64,000 nucleotides of DNA from Lentzea atacamensis (lineage in GTDB: Bacteria; Actinomycetota; Actinomycetes; Mycobacteriales; Pseudonocardiaceae): NCBI RefSeq assembly GCF_003269295.1, contig NZ_QLTT01000005.1:62001-126000 (forward strand), in the 5' to 3' direction. Below, one piece after another: positions 1 through 8,953 of the stretch. A model generated the notes under the pieces. That model saw only the letters and a list, made by a program, of their open reading frames with translations, had not been told where the DNA came from and did not search any database. The translations under genes and the position numbers were made by a program. Position 1 is the first letter of the stretch; every line of letters begins with the position of its first letter.

Positions 1-146
1 CATACCCCAGTACCCTCCCCTGCAGTTTCGTGCGTCAGGCAGCATACCGCCGGGCCAGGGCCCTCGTCCTGACTTTCGAGCACGATCGGGTGAACGAAAC
101 GAAGTGTCAGCCCGGCATTGCGACAAGTCCGGGTACGAAGAGCTGC

Positions 147-845
147 ATGCGTCGTTCTTTGGTGCTTTTCGTCAGTGTTGCAATGCTGCTCACCGCCTGT
201 TCCACCCCCAAGCCGGTCGCCGCTCCGAAGATCAAGCCGCCGACGCCGGCGGTGGGTGCGCAGGCGGACTGCGCCGAGGTCATGGGGATGGAGGACTCGC
301 GGTGTCTGGGATGGACGGCACCCGAGCCGCACACGTTCTCGGACGTCCGGAGGATCAGCGACGACCAAGCGGGCACGGGCAAGGAGTTGCAGTGGGGCCC
401 CTATTACTGGTGTGACGCGTTCAAAGAGGACGTGCTCAAAGACGTATTGGGATCAACCGACGTGGCGCGGGTCGTCACGGACAAGTTCTACTGCCAAATA
501 GTCGTCCGAGGGCGCAAGGTGAGCGGCATTTACAACAGCCTTTCCGTCTATCTCTCGCCTTACCGGCCCGGAAACCCCGCTTACGACTGGTTCGTCGAGC
601 CGAACCCGCTCGGCGAGGTCACCGAGTACAAGGGCAGGAAGGCCACGCGCAACGCGACGCTGAGCGGCGCGACCACTGAGCGGATCCAGTACACCGTTGA
701 GATCCCCGGCCACGGGTCGGTGTGGAACGTCGAGCTCTGGCGCGACCAGTACGACTGGAAGGTGCCGTTCACGGCCGACCTGGCCGACGCCGAGCGACGC
801 GTCCGGCTGGCAATCGACGCGTTGATGGCCTATGACCAGACCTGA
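147..845 (+). CDS. Secreted lipoprotein, DUF3558-like
   Basis: The protein begins with a lipoprotein signal: basic MRRS, a hydrophobic run, then lipobox LLTAC with the modified cysteine at residue 18, followed by a Pro/Lys-rich linker. The mature part carries four spaced cysteines (ADC.., SRC.., WCDAF, FYC) that look like the disulfide pattern of actinobacterial DUF3558-type lipoproteins. An upstream in-frame start at 30 would bury the signal peptide behind 39 charged residues, so ATG 147 with GAAGAG before it is preferred. It stops 18 bp before the next gene, so the two may be co-transcribed. Its role is unknown; it sits at the head of a cluster of membrane and type VII-related proteins. The family assignment is from memory and moderate. 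Confidence 0.7.
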   Translation: MRRSLVLFVSVAMLLTACSTPKPVAAPKIKPPTPAVGAQADCAEVMGMEDSRCLGWTAPEPHTFSDVRRISDDQAGTGKELQWGPYYWCDAFKEDVLKDVLGSTDVARVVTDKFYCQIVVRGRKVSGIYNSLSVYLSPYRPGNPAYDWFVEPNPLGEVTEYKGRKATRNATLSGATTERIQYTVEIPGHGSVWNVELWRDQYDWKVPFTADLADAERRVRLAIDALMAYDQT

Positions 846-863
846 TCTGTCTAGGGTGTCCGC

Positions 864-1844
864 GTGCGCGCCCTCGCCTTCGGACTTGCCGCCGTCCTCG
901 CTTTCCTGACGCTGGCCACGACGATCCGGACCACCGACGTCCTGGTCGGCTCGGTCGACGCGAAACGGATCGGTACGGCCACCGTCACCTCCTGCACGAA
1001 GCACGGACCGGTCGGGAGGTGGGGCGTCGGCACAAGCTACGGGTGCACCGCGGACGTGCGGTGGGAGGACGGGCGCACCGAGCAACGCGCGTTTCCGCCG
1101 GGGCAGCTCGCGCCCGGCGACCGGGACGTGGCGGTCTTCCAGTCGAACCGCGATCCCGGCCTCAACGACAGCGGGCGGTGGTTCCTCGCCGGGCCGCTTG
1201 CAGCGATCGCACTCGGACTGCTGACGCTGTGGATGCTCCTCCTGACCGTCCTCTCGCTCGTTCCCTCCAAGCGCGGGCGGAAGAAGCAGGACGAGCAGTG
1301 GCCGGTCACCAGGGACGAGGTGAAGGCGGCTCCGGTCACGCGGCGGGTGCGGCGGCTGCGGTTGTACGCGTGGCTCGGGCTGGTCGCGGCGGTGGCGGAA
1401 GGGCTGGCTTCGATGCCGTTCTTCGACGCGCCGCGGCGGGTTGGCGCGTTCGTGTCGCCGTGGCCCGCGTTGGAGGACGCCTGGCTCGTCGACCTGCCGT
1501 CCGGGGTGCTCGCCGGGTTCGCGGTGCTGGTCGCCGCCGTGATCGGGCTGATCGCGGAGAGCGTGCACAAGGACGCCGCGCGCATCGTCCGATATGGACA
1601 GAGCTATCTCGGCAGCAGGAAGCAGGTTCCCAGTGGTGGCGGCAGCTGGGTGCCCACGGCGTTGATCGCGGCGCTCGTGCTCGGTGCGATCGTCAAGGTC
1701 GTGCTGGCCGTGCCCGCGCACGCGCCGGTTGCCGTGTGGCTGGCCGGGAGCAGGGACGCCCTGGTGCTGCTGGCCTTGTTGATCATCACCGTCTGCACTC
1801 GACAGTCCGCAAAGGACATGGTCGGTCAACTGGTCGGCAAATAG
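864..1844 (+). CDS. Multi-pass membrane protein of unknown function
   Basis: A 326-residue protein with an N-terminal hydrophobic segment (residues 1-25), an extracytoplasmic-looking domain with a Cys pair (TVTSC and YGC around residues 42-60), a second membrane segment near 108-135, and three or four more toward the C-terminus. The GTG start lies close behind the lipoprotein gene, and the next gene (YbaB-like) begins 36 bp after the stop. Small membrane proteins of this shape occur beside ESX-type substrate genes in Pseudonocardiaceae, but no enzymatic motif is visible. Function is not assigned. A structural role at the envelope is only an inference from the neighbours. Confidence 0.65.
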   Translation: MRALAFGLAAVLAFLTLATTIRTTDVLVGSVDAKRIGTATVTSCTKHGPVGRWGVGTSYGCTADVRWEDGRTEQRAFPPGQLAPGDRDVAVFQSNRDPGLNDSGRWFLAGPLAAIALGLLTLWMLLLTVLSLVPSKRGRKKQDEQWPVTRDEVKAAPVTRRVRRLRLYAWLGLVAAVAEGLASMPFFDAPRRVGAFVSPWPALEDAWLVDLPSGVLAGFAVLVAAVIGLIAESVHKDAARIVRYGQSYLGSRKQVPSGGGSWVPTALIAALVLGAIVKVVLAVPAHAPVAVWLAGSRDALVLLALLIITVCTRQSAKDMVGQLVGK

Positions 1845-1880
1845 GGGAACCGAATACCGGTCGGGGCAGTCTCAGTCGGC

Positions 1881-2327
1881 ATGAGTTCTGCAGAACTGGG
1901 CGCTGGGCAGCAGCGACTCGACGAGTACATGCGCCGTGTCACCGACATCCAGCAGAAGGCCGAGGAGACGCAGGCTCAGCTCAAGGCGTTGCGCGCGAAC
2001 GTGAGCAGCCCCGACCGCTCGGTCACGGTGACGATGGCACCTGGCGGGCGGCTGGAGAAGCTGAGCCTGGCACCCTCGGCGATGAGGATGTCCCACGAGC
2101 AGCTGGCCGCCATGATCACCGAGACCGTCAGCAGAGGGCACGCGGCCGTCGCCGAGCAGATGGAGGCGACGATGCAGCCGTTGATCGGCGGCACGCCGGC
2201 GATGGACTTCCTGCGTGACCAGGTCACCGCGGCGCAGCAGCCGGAGGAGACCGAGGAGCAGCCGCGGCGTCCGCAACGTCCCGGAAGCCCGGACGACGAC
2301 GAGCCGTTCGGCACCATCTACCGGTAA
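1881..2327 (+). CDS. YbaB/EbfC family nucleoid-associated-like protein
   Basis: 148 residues with the YbaB layout: an N-terminal coiled helix (about residues 8-38, DIQQKAEETQAQLKAL), a small beta region (RSVTVTMAPGGRLEKLSL) and a long C-terminal helix, then an acidic Pro-rich tail. YbaB proteins are small dimeric DNA-binding proteins normally encoded beside dnaX and recR. Here the gene lies instead in front of EspC-like and WXG-like genes. That is a recurrent arrangement in actinomycetes, where such YbaB/EspB-type proteins may act in type VII secretion rather than in chromatin. The family call is firm on pattern; the role here is inferred. Confidence 0.8.
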   Translation: MSSAELGAGQQRLDEYMRRVTDIQQKAEETQAQLKALRANVSSPDRSVTVTMAPGGRLEKLSLAPSAMRMSHEQLAAMITETVSRGHAAVAEQMEATMQPLIGGTPAMDFLRDQVTAAQQPEETEEQPRRPQRPGSPDDDEPFGTIYR

Positions 2328-2337
2328 GGGGAACCCG

Positions 2338-2649
2338 GTGTCAGGAAACTTCGCCATGGTGCCCGCGGACGTGATCAACCACGCGGGCAACGTGCAGTCG
2401 ATGGGCATGGAGCTCACCAAGGCCGCCGCACGCGGCGAGAGCGTCGACCTCGGCGTCGAGACCTACGGGATCATCGGCCAGGTCTTCAGCGTGCCGGTGC
2501 GCATCCACATCGCGGCGATCGCGAACTCGATCAACGAGCTGGCCAACGCGCTGCCGGACGTCGCCGACGCGCTGCGCGACTGCGCGGACGCCACGCAGCA
2601 GACCGACGACGACCACGCGAAGCTGTTCAACAAGTTCAAGGGGCAATGA
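2338..2649 (+). CDS. EspC-like type VII secretion target protein
   Basis: 103 residues, helical and without a signal peptide, of the ESX secretion-associated EspC/DUF2580 kind (VINHAGNVQSMG..., later LANALPDVADALRDCADATQQTDDDHAKLF). The start is GTG 2338: the run GGGGAAC that overlaps the YbaB-like stop is a good ribosome site, and an upstream start at 2215 would read through the YbaB-like gene. The stop overlaps the next start as ATGA, so the two are translationally coupled, as expected for partner substrates exported as heterodimers. No ESX core gene (EccC, EccD, MycP) is in the window, so the secretion machinery must be elsewhere. Confidence 0.72.
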   Translation: MSGNFAMVPADVINHAGNVQSMGMELTKAAARGESVDLGVETYGIIGQVFSVPVRIHIAAIANSINELANALPDVADALRDCADATQQTDDDHAKLFNKFKGQ

Positions 2650-3692
2650 TGGTTCTCGACGTCAGTGCGGACAACGCCACCGACGGTGCGCGGATCATCG
2701 ACACCGTCTGGAAGTGCGCGGAAGACTTCAACAACCCCAGCGACTGGGCCTTCGACGGCGTCGCACTGGGGCTCGACGTGCTCGGCTTCGTCGCGAACCC
2801 GCTGGGCACGCTCGTCGGCGCGGGCATCGGCTGGCTGATCGAGCACGTGTCGTTCCTCAAGGAGCCGCTCGACGACCTCGCCGGTGACCCCGGAGCGATC
2901 AACGTCGTCGCGGCCGCCTGGGGTGAGGTCGCCAAGGCGTGCGCGAAGGTCGGCAACGACTACGCGCAGGCTGCCACCAGCCAGACCGCGACGTGGACCG
3001 GCACGTCCGGTGACGGCTACCGCAAGGCGGCCGCGACGCTCGCCGAGCAGGTCAAGGCGCTGGAGGGGGCCGCGAACGCGGTCGCGACCGGCATCAGGGG
3101 AACCGGCATCCTGGTCGCGGCGGTGCGCGGCATCATCCGCGACATCGTGGCCGACGTGGTGGCGGAGTTCATCATCGCCGCCGTGACCGCGCTCGCGACG
3201 AGCTGGTGCAGCTTCGGCGCCTCGATCGCCGCCTTCACCGGCTGGGCGGTGGCACGCGCGGCGTCGACCGCGGGCAAGATCGCGGGCAAGGTCAGCAAGC
3301 TGCTGATGAAGCTCGCGCAGGCCGTCCGCAAGTTCGACAACCTCAAGGGCGTGTCCGACGCGCTCGCCAAGGCCGCGGTCGCCATCGGCCGCAAGGCCAA
3401 GGGCGTCGGCCGCGCGATCGGCAAGAACCACGCCTCGGTGAAGCAGATCGAGGACGGCTTCTCCAGCGCCAACAACGCGATCCGCGACAAGCTCACGTTC
3501 GGCAGCGACAAGCTGAAGGAAGCGGCCGGCAAGGTCGACGACGTCATGGCCCCGCGCGGCCGCGACGGCTTCGCGGACACGATCAAGCCCATCTCACTCG
3601 GCCGGACCGGCGCCTCCGAGGCGTTCAAGGAAGGCGCGAACTGGGACGAGAGCTACGAGAAGGGCCAGGAAGAGCTCAACCAGAAGAAGTAG
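2646..3692 (+). CDS. WXG100-like type VII secretion substrate, long form
   Basis: 348 residues. The first 130 residues resemble WXG/PPE-type helical hairpins, including a TATWTGTSGDGYR segment at about residues 115-127 that fits the W-x-G turn. A strongly hydrophobic helical stretch follows (about 150-215: VAAVRGIIRDIV..AEFIIAAVTALAT), then a Lys/Gly-rich amphipathic region and a hydrophilic C-terminus. Start ATG 2646 overlaps the EspC-like stop by four bases; ATG 2649 is an alternative. No catalytic toxin domain or immunity gene is recognisable. It is best read as an exported or membrane-active partner of the EspC-like protein; a pore-forming role is speculation based on the central hydrophobic helices. 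Confidence 0.65.
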   Translation: MMVLDVSADNATDGARIIDTVWKCAEDFNNPSDWAFDGVALGLDVLGFVANPLGTLVGAGIGWLIEHVSFLKEPLDDLAGDPGAINVVAAAWGEVAKACAKVGNDYAQAATSQTATWTGTSGDGYRKAAATLAEQVKALEGAANAVATGIRGTGILVAAVRGIIRDIVADVVAEFIIAAVTALATSWCSFGASIAAFTGWAVARAASTAGKIAGKVSKLLMKLAQAVRKFDNLKGVSDALAKAAVAIGRKAKGVGRAIGKNHASVKQIEDGFSSANNAIRDKLTFGSDKLKEAAGKVDDVMAPRGRDGFADTIKPISLGRTGASEAFKEGANWDESYEKGQEELNQKK

Positions 3693-3697
3693 CGCGG

Positions 3698-4093
3698 TCA
3701 GGGCGCCTGCTGCTGCGACGGCAGGCGCCCCTCCGCCATCCGCTTCAGCAAGTCCTTGCGCAGCCACAACATGTAGACCCACACCAGCCCGAAGATCACG
3801 CCGATCACACCCATCGCGGGCAGCAGGATCCACGACGCGATCAACAGCACGTGCAGGCCCACCACGGCGCCGATGGCCCACGGCTTGCGGACGAAGGCGC
3901 ACATCGCGATGAACAACGCGATGAAGCCGAACGCCACCCAGCCGACGAGCGAGGTGATGCCGCCGTGCAGCTTGGCGATCACCGGCAGGGCCAGGGCCAC
4001 GACGATGACCTCGAGGATCAGCGTGCCGGCCATGATGCCCCGGAACGCCTTCATCGGGTCCTTCTTCGGAGGGGGCGCGACCTGCTCGGTCAT
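3698..4093 (-). CDS. DUF4233 membrane protein (Rv2446c-type)
   Basis: 131 residues with a short cytoplasmic N-terminus (KKDPMKAFRG) and four hydrophobic segments, then a basic Gln-rich tail. This matches DUF4233, the small membrane protein that lies directly downstream of folC in mycobacteria and most actinomycetes (Rv2446c). The ATG overlaps the folC stop as ATGA. Its biochemical role is unknown. The strict linkage to folC suggests it is expressed with folate polyglutamylation but does not show a shared reaction. Confidence 0.85.
   Translation of the reverse strand: MTEQVAPPPKKDPMKAFRGIMAGTLILEVIVVALALPVIAKLHGGITSLVGWVAFGFIALFIAMCAFVRKPWAIGAVVGLHVLLIASWILLPAMGVIGVIFGLVWVYMLWLRKDLLKRMAEGRLPSQQQAP
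3701..3730. terminator. Hairpin between convergent genes
   Basis: A perfect 10-bp stem (GGGCGCCTGC / GCAGGCGCCC) with a 10-base loop lies just after the plus-strand stop at 3692 and inside the 3' end of the minus-strand DUF4233 gene. The position suits a terminator serving the plus-strand cluster. Confidence 0.55.
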
Positions 4094-5427
4094 GCCGGCT
4101 CCTTCCCGAACAGGGCACGGGCCTCGCCCGCGGTGACGACCGAGCCGGTGATGATCACGCCGCCGCCGGAGAGCTCGTCCTCGGTGAGGTGGATGGCTTC
4201 TTCGATCGCGTCGTCGAGGCGCGGGCGAACCTCGAAGCGGTCCTCGCCGAAGATCGGGACGGCCAGACCGGCCAGCAGGTCCGGGTCCATGGCGCGCGGC
4301 GACGAGTTGGTGGTGATCACCAGCTCGTGCACGACCGGTTCCAGGGCCGAGAGGATGCCCTCGGCGTCCTTGTCGGACATCACGGCCACGACGGCGACCA
4401 GCTTGCGGAAGCCGAACTCCGTGTCCAGCGCGCGGGCCAGAGCCGAGGCGCCGTGCGGGTTGTGCGCGGCGTCGACGAAGATGTTCGGGGCGGACTTCAC
4501 GCGTTCCAGGCGGCCCGGCGTGATGACCGACGCGAAGCCCTCGCGGATCGCCTCCACGTCCAGCTGGCGATCGGCGCCGGCGCCGAAGAACGCCTCGACC
4601 GACGCCAGTGCCAGCGCGGCGTTGGCGGCCTGGTGCTCGCCGTGCAGCGGCAGGAAGATGTCCTCGTAGACGCCGCCGAGGCCCTGCAACGTGATCAGCT
4701 GACCGCCGACCGCCACCGAGCGCGAGACGACGCCGAACTCGCTGCCGAAGCGCGCGACCGTGGCGTCCACCTCGGCCACCCGCTCGAGGATGACCTTCAT
4801 CGCCTCCGGCGTCTGCTCACCCACCAGCGCGATGGAGCCCGGCTTGATGATGCCGGCCTTCTCGGCCGCGATGTCCTCGATGCGCGGGCCGAGGTACTCG
4901 GTGTGGTCGATGCCGATCGGCGTGAGGACGGCGATGCGGGCGTCGGCGATGGACGTCGCGTCCCACGTACCGCCCAGTCCGACCTCGACCACCGCCACGT
5001 CGACCGGGGCGTCCGCGAAGGCCGCGTAGGCCATGCCGGTGAGCACCTCGAACTTGCTCATCCGGATGTCTGACCGGTTGTCGACCATCGCGACGTACGG
5101 CTCGATGTCGCGGAACACCTCGACGTAGCGATCGGGGCTGATCGGCTGGTTGTCGAGGCTGATGCGCTCGGTCGCGAGCTGCAGGTGCGGGCTCGTGTAG
5201 CGGCCGGTGCGCAGGCCGATGCGCGTGAACAGCGCATCGGCCATGCGCGACGTCGACGTCTTGCCGTTGGTGCCCGTCAGCTGCACGACCGGGTAGGTCG
5301 TCTGCGGGTCGCCCAGCACGTGCGCCAGCGCCTTGATCCGGTCCAGCGACGGCTCGAGCTTCGTCTCGGGCCACCGCTGGTTGAGCTCGTTCTCGACGTC
5401 GAAGAACTCGTCGAGGTTGCTGTCCAT
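4090..5427 (-). CDS. folC: Folylpolyglutamate synthase / dihydrofolate synthase
   Basis: This enzyme adds glutamate to dihydropteroate and to folates, using ATP, in the cytoplasm. The P-loop GTNGKTS is at residues 52-58. The folate-binding segment GRYTSPHL, the Mur-ligase-like GIDHTEYLG motif and VDAAHNPHG in the C-terminal domain are all present. The length (445 residues) is usual. The start is ATG 5427, which shares a base with the valS stop (TGATG) and has GGAGAAG upstream; GTG 5430, one codon earlier, is possible. It is the middle gene of valS-folC-DUF4233, as in mycobacteria. Confidence 0.95.
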   Translation of the reverse strand: MDSNLDEFFDVENELNQRWPETKLEPSLDRIKALAHVLGDPQTTYPVVQLTGTNGKTSTSRMADALFTRIGLRTGRYTSPHLQLATERISLDNQPISPDRYVEVFRDIEPYVAMVDNRSDIRMSKFEVLTGMAYAAFADAPVDVAVVEVGLGGTWDATSIADARIAVLTPIGIDHTEYLGPRIEDIAAEKAGIIKPGSIALVGEQTPEAMKVILERVAEVDATVARFGSEFGVVSRSVAVGGQLITLQGLGGVYEDIFLPLHGEHQAANAALALASVEAFFGAGADRQLDVEAIREGFASVITPGRLERVKSAPNIFVDAAHNPHGASALARALDTEFGFRKLVAVVAVMSDKDAEGILSALEPVVHELVITTNSSPRAMDPDLLAGLAVPIFGEDRFEVRPRLDDAIEEAIHLTEDELSGGGVIITGSVVTAGEARALFGKEPA

Positions 5428-8054
5428 CACTTCTCCGGCAGCGCGGCCAGGCGCTCGTTGATGCGGGCGATGTCGGCCTCGGCGGTGGCCTTGCGCTCTT
5501 CGATCTTGGCCACGACGTCCGCCGGTGCCTTGGCGAGGAAGCCCGCGTTGCCGAGCTTGCCCGACGTCTGCGCGAGCTCCTTCTGCGCCACCGCGAGGTC
5601 CTTCTCGAGACGCTTGCGCTCGGCCACGACGTCGATCGCGCCGGACAGGTCCAGCTCGACCTTCACCGCGCCCTTGGGCAGGCCGACCTCGAGCGTCGCC
5701 GAGACGGTGAACTCGTCACCCGGCTCGGTCAGCCGCGTGAGCGAGCGAAGGGCGGGCACCTGGTCGGTGAGGCCGACGCAGCACGCGCCGCGGACCTTGC
5801 CCGCGACCTTCTGACCCGGCTTGAGACCCTGCTCCGAACGGAACCGGCGGATCTCCGTCGCCAGCTTCTTCAAGCCCTCGATCTGCGCGGCGGCCTCGAG
5901 GTCGCGCTCGCCACCGGAAGCCTTGGGCCACTCGGCGACGACGAGCGACTCACCGCCGGTCAGCGACGTCCACAACGTCTCCGTGATGAACGGGATCGCC
6001 GGGTGCAGCAGCCGCAGCACGGTGTCCAGGACGTGCCCGAGCACCGACTGGGTCGCCTCGACGCGGCCGTCGGCGATCTGGACCTTCGCGATCTCCAGGT
6101 ACCAGTCGCAGAACTCGTCCCACGTGAAGCTGTAGAGCGCGTCACAGACCTTGGCGAACTGGAAGGTCTCGAAGTATCCATCCACAGTGGACACGAGCTG
6201 GTCCAGCGTGTCGAGGATCCAGCGGTCGGCGGCCGTCAGCTCCTCGCGCGAGGGCAGCGGACGGTCCACAGTGGCCCCGTTGGCCAGCGCGAACCGCGTG
6301 GCGTTCCACAACTTCGTGGTGAAGTTGCGCGAGCCGGCGGCCCGCTCCTCCGAGAGCGCCAGGTCCGAGCCGGGGTTCGCGCCGCGCAGCAGCGTGAACC
6401 GCGTGGCGTCCGCACCGTAGGCGTCCATCCAGTCCAGCGGGTCGATGCCGTTGCCCTTGGTCTTCGACATCTTCTTGCCGTGCTGGTCACGGATCAGGCC
6501 GTGCAGGTAGACGTGGTCGAACGGCTGCACGTCGTCCATCGCGTACAAGCCGAACATCATCATCCGGACGACCCAGAAGAACAGGATGTCGTAGCCGGTC
6601 GACAGAACCGAGGTCGGGTAGAACTTCTTCAGGTCCTCGGTGGAGTCCGGCCAGCCGAGCGTGGAGAACGGCCACAGGCCCGACGAGAACCAGGTGTCGA
6701 GGACGTCCTCGTCCTGCCGCCAGCCCTCACCGGTCGGGATCTCGTCGTCCGGTCCGACGCAGACGACCTCGCCGTCCGGGCCGTACCAGACCGGAATCCG
6801 GTGGCCCCACCACAGCTGCCGCGAGATGCACCAGTCGTGCAGGTTGTCGGTCCAGTCGAAGTAGCGCTTCGCCAGCTCCTGCGGGTGGATCGTGGTGCGG
6901 CCGTCGCGGACGGCCGCGGAGGCCTTCGCCGCGATGCCCTCGACCTTGACCCACCACTGCAGCGACAGGCGCGGCTCGATGACCGTGTCGCAGCGCGAGC
7001 AGTGGCCGACCGCGTGGACGTACGGCCGCTTCTCCGCGACGATCCGGCCCTCGGCACGCAGCGCGGCGACGATGGCTGGACGCGCCTCGAACCGGTCGAG
7101 CCCCTCGAACGGCCCGTGCGCGGTGATGGTCGCGCGGCCGTCCATGATCGTCAGGTTCGGCAGGTTGTGGCGCTGGCCGATCTCGAAGTCGTTGGGGTCG
7201 TGCGCGGGCGTCACCTTGACGGCACCCGTGCCGAACTTCGGGTCGACGTGCGTGTCCGCGACGATCGGGATGCGGCGGCCGGTCAGCGGCAGCTCGACCT
7301 CGGTGCCGATCAGGTGCTGGTAGCGCTCGTCGTCGGGGTGGACGGCTACCGCGGTGTCACCGAGCATCGTCTCGGCGCGCGTGGTCGCGACGACGATCGA
7401 CGCGTCGCCGTCGCCGTAGCGGATCGAGACGAGCTCGCCGTCGTCCTCGGAGTGGTCGACCTCGACGTCGGACAACGCCGTCTGGCAGCGCGGGCACCAG
7501 TTGATGATCCGCTCGGCCTGGTAGATCAGGCCGTCGTCGTACATCTTCTTGAAGATCGTCTGGACGGCGCGCGACAGCCCCTCGTCCATGGTGAAGCGCT
7601 CGCGCGACCAGTCGATGCCGTCGCCGAGCCGCTTCATCTGGCCGTGGATCTTGCCGCCGTACTCCTCTTTCCACTCCCAGACGCGCTCGACGAACTTCTC
7701 GCGCCCGAGGTCGTGCCGGGACAGCCCCTGCTTCGCGAGGTCGCGCTCGACGGCGTTCTGCGTGGCGATGCCCGCGTGGTCCATGCCGGGCAGCCACAGG
7801 ACCTCGTAGCCCTGCATGCGGCGGCGCCGGGTCAGCGCGTCCATGACGCTGTGGTTCATGGCGTGGCCCATGTGCAGGCTGCCGGTGACGTTGGGCGGAG
7901 GGAGCACGATCGTGAACGGCGGCTTGTCGCTGTGCACGTCCGCCGTGAAGTAGCCCCGGTCGACCCACCGCTGGTACAGCTCCGCCTCTACCTCCGCCGG
8001 AGTCCACGCGGCGGGGAGGTCAGGACGCTGGGTTGCGGTGTCGAGTTCAGTCAC
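5427..8054 (-). CDS. valS: Valyl-tRNA synthetase
   Basis: A class I aminoacyl-tRNA synthetase that charges tRNA-Val. The HIGH-type motif is HMGH at residues 61-64 inside [14 protein letters not shown], and the KMSKT loop (KMSKTKGNG) lies near residue 515. Between them is the editing domain, with zinc-like pairs CPRC and CSRC. The C-terminal coiled-coil arm typical of ValS ends the protein ([14 protein letters not shown]). I chose GTG 8054 because family members begin just before the PDLP.AWTP segment; TTG 8063 in the same frame is possible. No T-box leader is visible in the 85 bp before the divergent gene. Confidence 0.95.
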   Translation of the reverse strand: MTELDTATQRPDLPAAWTPAEVEAELYQRWVDRGYFTADVHSDKPPFTIVLPPPNVTGSLHMGHAMNHSVMDALTRRRRMQGYEVLWLPGMDHAGIATQNAVERDLAKQGLSRHDLGREKFVERVWEWKEEYGGKIHGQMKRLGDGIDWSRERFTMDEGLSRAVQTIFKKMYDDGLIYQAERIINWCPRCQTALSDVEVDHSEDDGELVSIRYGDGDASIVVATTRAETMLGDTAVAVHPDDERYQHLIGTEVELPLTGRRIPIVADTHVDPKFGTGAVKVTPAHDPNDFEIGQRHNLPNLTIMDGRATITAHGPFEGLDRFEARPAIVAALRAEGRIVAEKRPYVHAVGHCSRCDTVIEPRLSLQWWVKVEGIAAKASAAVRDGRTTIHPQELAKRYFDWTDNLHDWCISRQLWWGHRIPVWYGPDGEVVCVGPDDEIPTGEGWRQDEDVLDTWFSSGLWPFSTLGWPDSTEDLKKFYPTSVLSTGYDILFFWVVRMMMFGLYAMDDVQPFDHVYLHGLIRDQHGKKMSKTKGNGIDPLDWMDAYGADATRFTLLRGANPGSDLALSEERAAGSRNFTTKLWNATRFALANGATVDRPLPSREELTAADRWILDTLDQLVSTVDGYFETFQFAKVCDALYSFTWDEFCDWYLEIAKVQIADGRVEATQSVLGHVLDTVLRLLHPAIPFITETLWTSLTGGESLVVAEWPKASGGERDLEAAAQIEGLKKLATEIRRFRSEQGLKPGQKVAGKVRGACCVGLTDQVPALRSLTRLTEPGDEFTVSATLEVGLPKGAVKVELDLSGAIDVVAERKRLEKDLAVAQKELAQTSGKLGNAGFLAKAPADVVAKIEERKATAEADIARINERLAALPEK

Positions 8055-8139
8055 AGCTGTCAAGTCTACGGAGCCGTGGGTATCGACTTGAAACGAGATA
8101 CCTGCTAACGGGCCGCGTGGCGTCTACGATCCCCGGCTC

Positions 8140-8880
8140 GTGGGGATTTCCGGGGGCATTGAAGATCATCCTGACCTGCGCGACGCCCAGTGGGGCAGGC
8201 GCGTGGAGCGTGAGTGGCGCCGCGAGCAGCGCAGGCTGGGCAAGGCGACTGTGGTCGGTGCACTGGTCGTCGGCGCCCTGATCGCCGTCGCGGCGTGGCA
8301 GTACGCGCCTCAGTGGTTCGGCAACCCGCCGCGGCCCGTCGTGGACTTCGGCCGGCCGTTCGCCGGGACGCCCTACGAGTCGTGGGCGGACGGGGAGCGG
8401 GCCGTCGTGGCGGCGCCCGAGCACGAACAGGTGCGGCGGGCCGTGATCGCGGCCCGGATCGACCCCGCGGAGCTGGAACGCCGCGACGGCGCCGCTTTCC
8501 TCGCACTGTTCCCCGAGGCTGCCAGGCCGGCCTGGCAGCAGATGCTGCCGATGCTGGCGACCCAGCTCACGCCGGGCACGAAACTGCTGCCGAACGGCGT
8601 CAGGGCGCAGGGCACGATCGGCAAGGCCGTCGACGGGGAGGGCAAGGAGGTCGTCCGCGCCGACTTCCGGATCGCCTACGCCTTCGCGCCGGACGATCCC
8701 GGCGTGATCCGCGGCCACGAGGACTTCATCGTGATGGCGGAGGCACGCGCGGACTTCCAGCAGACGCCGCAGGGCATGCGGATCACGGACTCCGCGATCC
8801 GGTGGCACAACGCGGCGTGCGGCGCCTACGTGTCCGGTCTCGTGGCGCCGAAGTTCGCCGCGGCGAAGCAGCCCTGCTGA
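8140..8880 (+). CDS. Membrane-anchored protein of unknown function, copy 1
   Basis: 246 residues. The short cytoplasmic part carries EDHPDLRDAQW (residues 8-18) and a run of basic residues. One membrane helix follows (about 36-53), then an exported domain of roughly 190 residues containing LTPGTKLLPNGVRAQG and YAFAPDDPG and two cysteines near the end. The next gene is a clear paralogue with the same order of segments, so this is a tandem duplication. The GTG start is 85 bp from divergent valS. No family name or enzyme motif is recognised. Confidence 0.7.
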   Translation: MGISGGIEDHPDLRDAQWGRRVEREWRREQRRLGKATVVGALVVGALIAVAAWQYAPQWFGNPPRPVVDFGRPFAGTPYESWADGERAVVAAPEHEQVRRAVIAARIDPAELERRDGAAFLALFPEAARPAWQQMLPMLATQLTPGTKLLPNGVRAQGTIGKAVDGEGKEVVRADFRIAYAFAPDDPGVIRGHEDFIVMAEARADFQQTPQGMRITDSAIRWHNAACGAYVSGLVAPKFAAAKQPC

Positions 8881-8953
8881 CGATCCGGCGGCAACCGGAA
8901 ACCGATCGACCGCGTGATTCGGATTGACCGGACACGAACACCCTGGGGGAACC

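Noticed and set aside
453-1829. A 458-codon minus-strand frame opposite the lipoprotein and membrane-protein genes
   Set aside because: It is a composition shadow with no domain; the plus strand has a lipobox and membrane helices.
8055-8139. Possible T-box leader for valS
   Set aside because: The region before the start is too short and has no specifier loop or T-box sequence.
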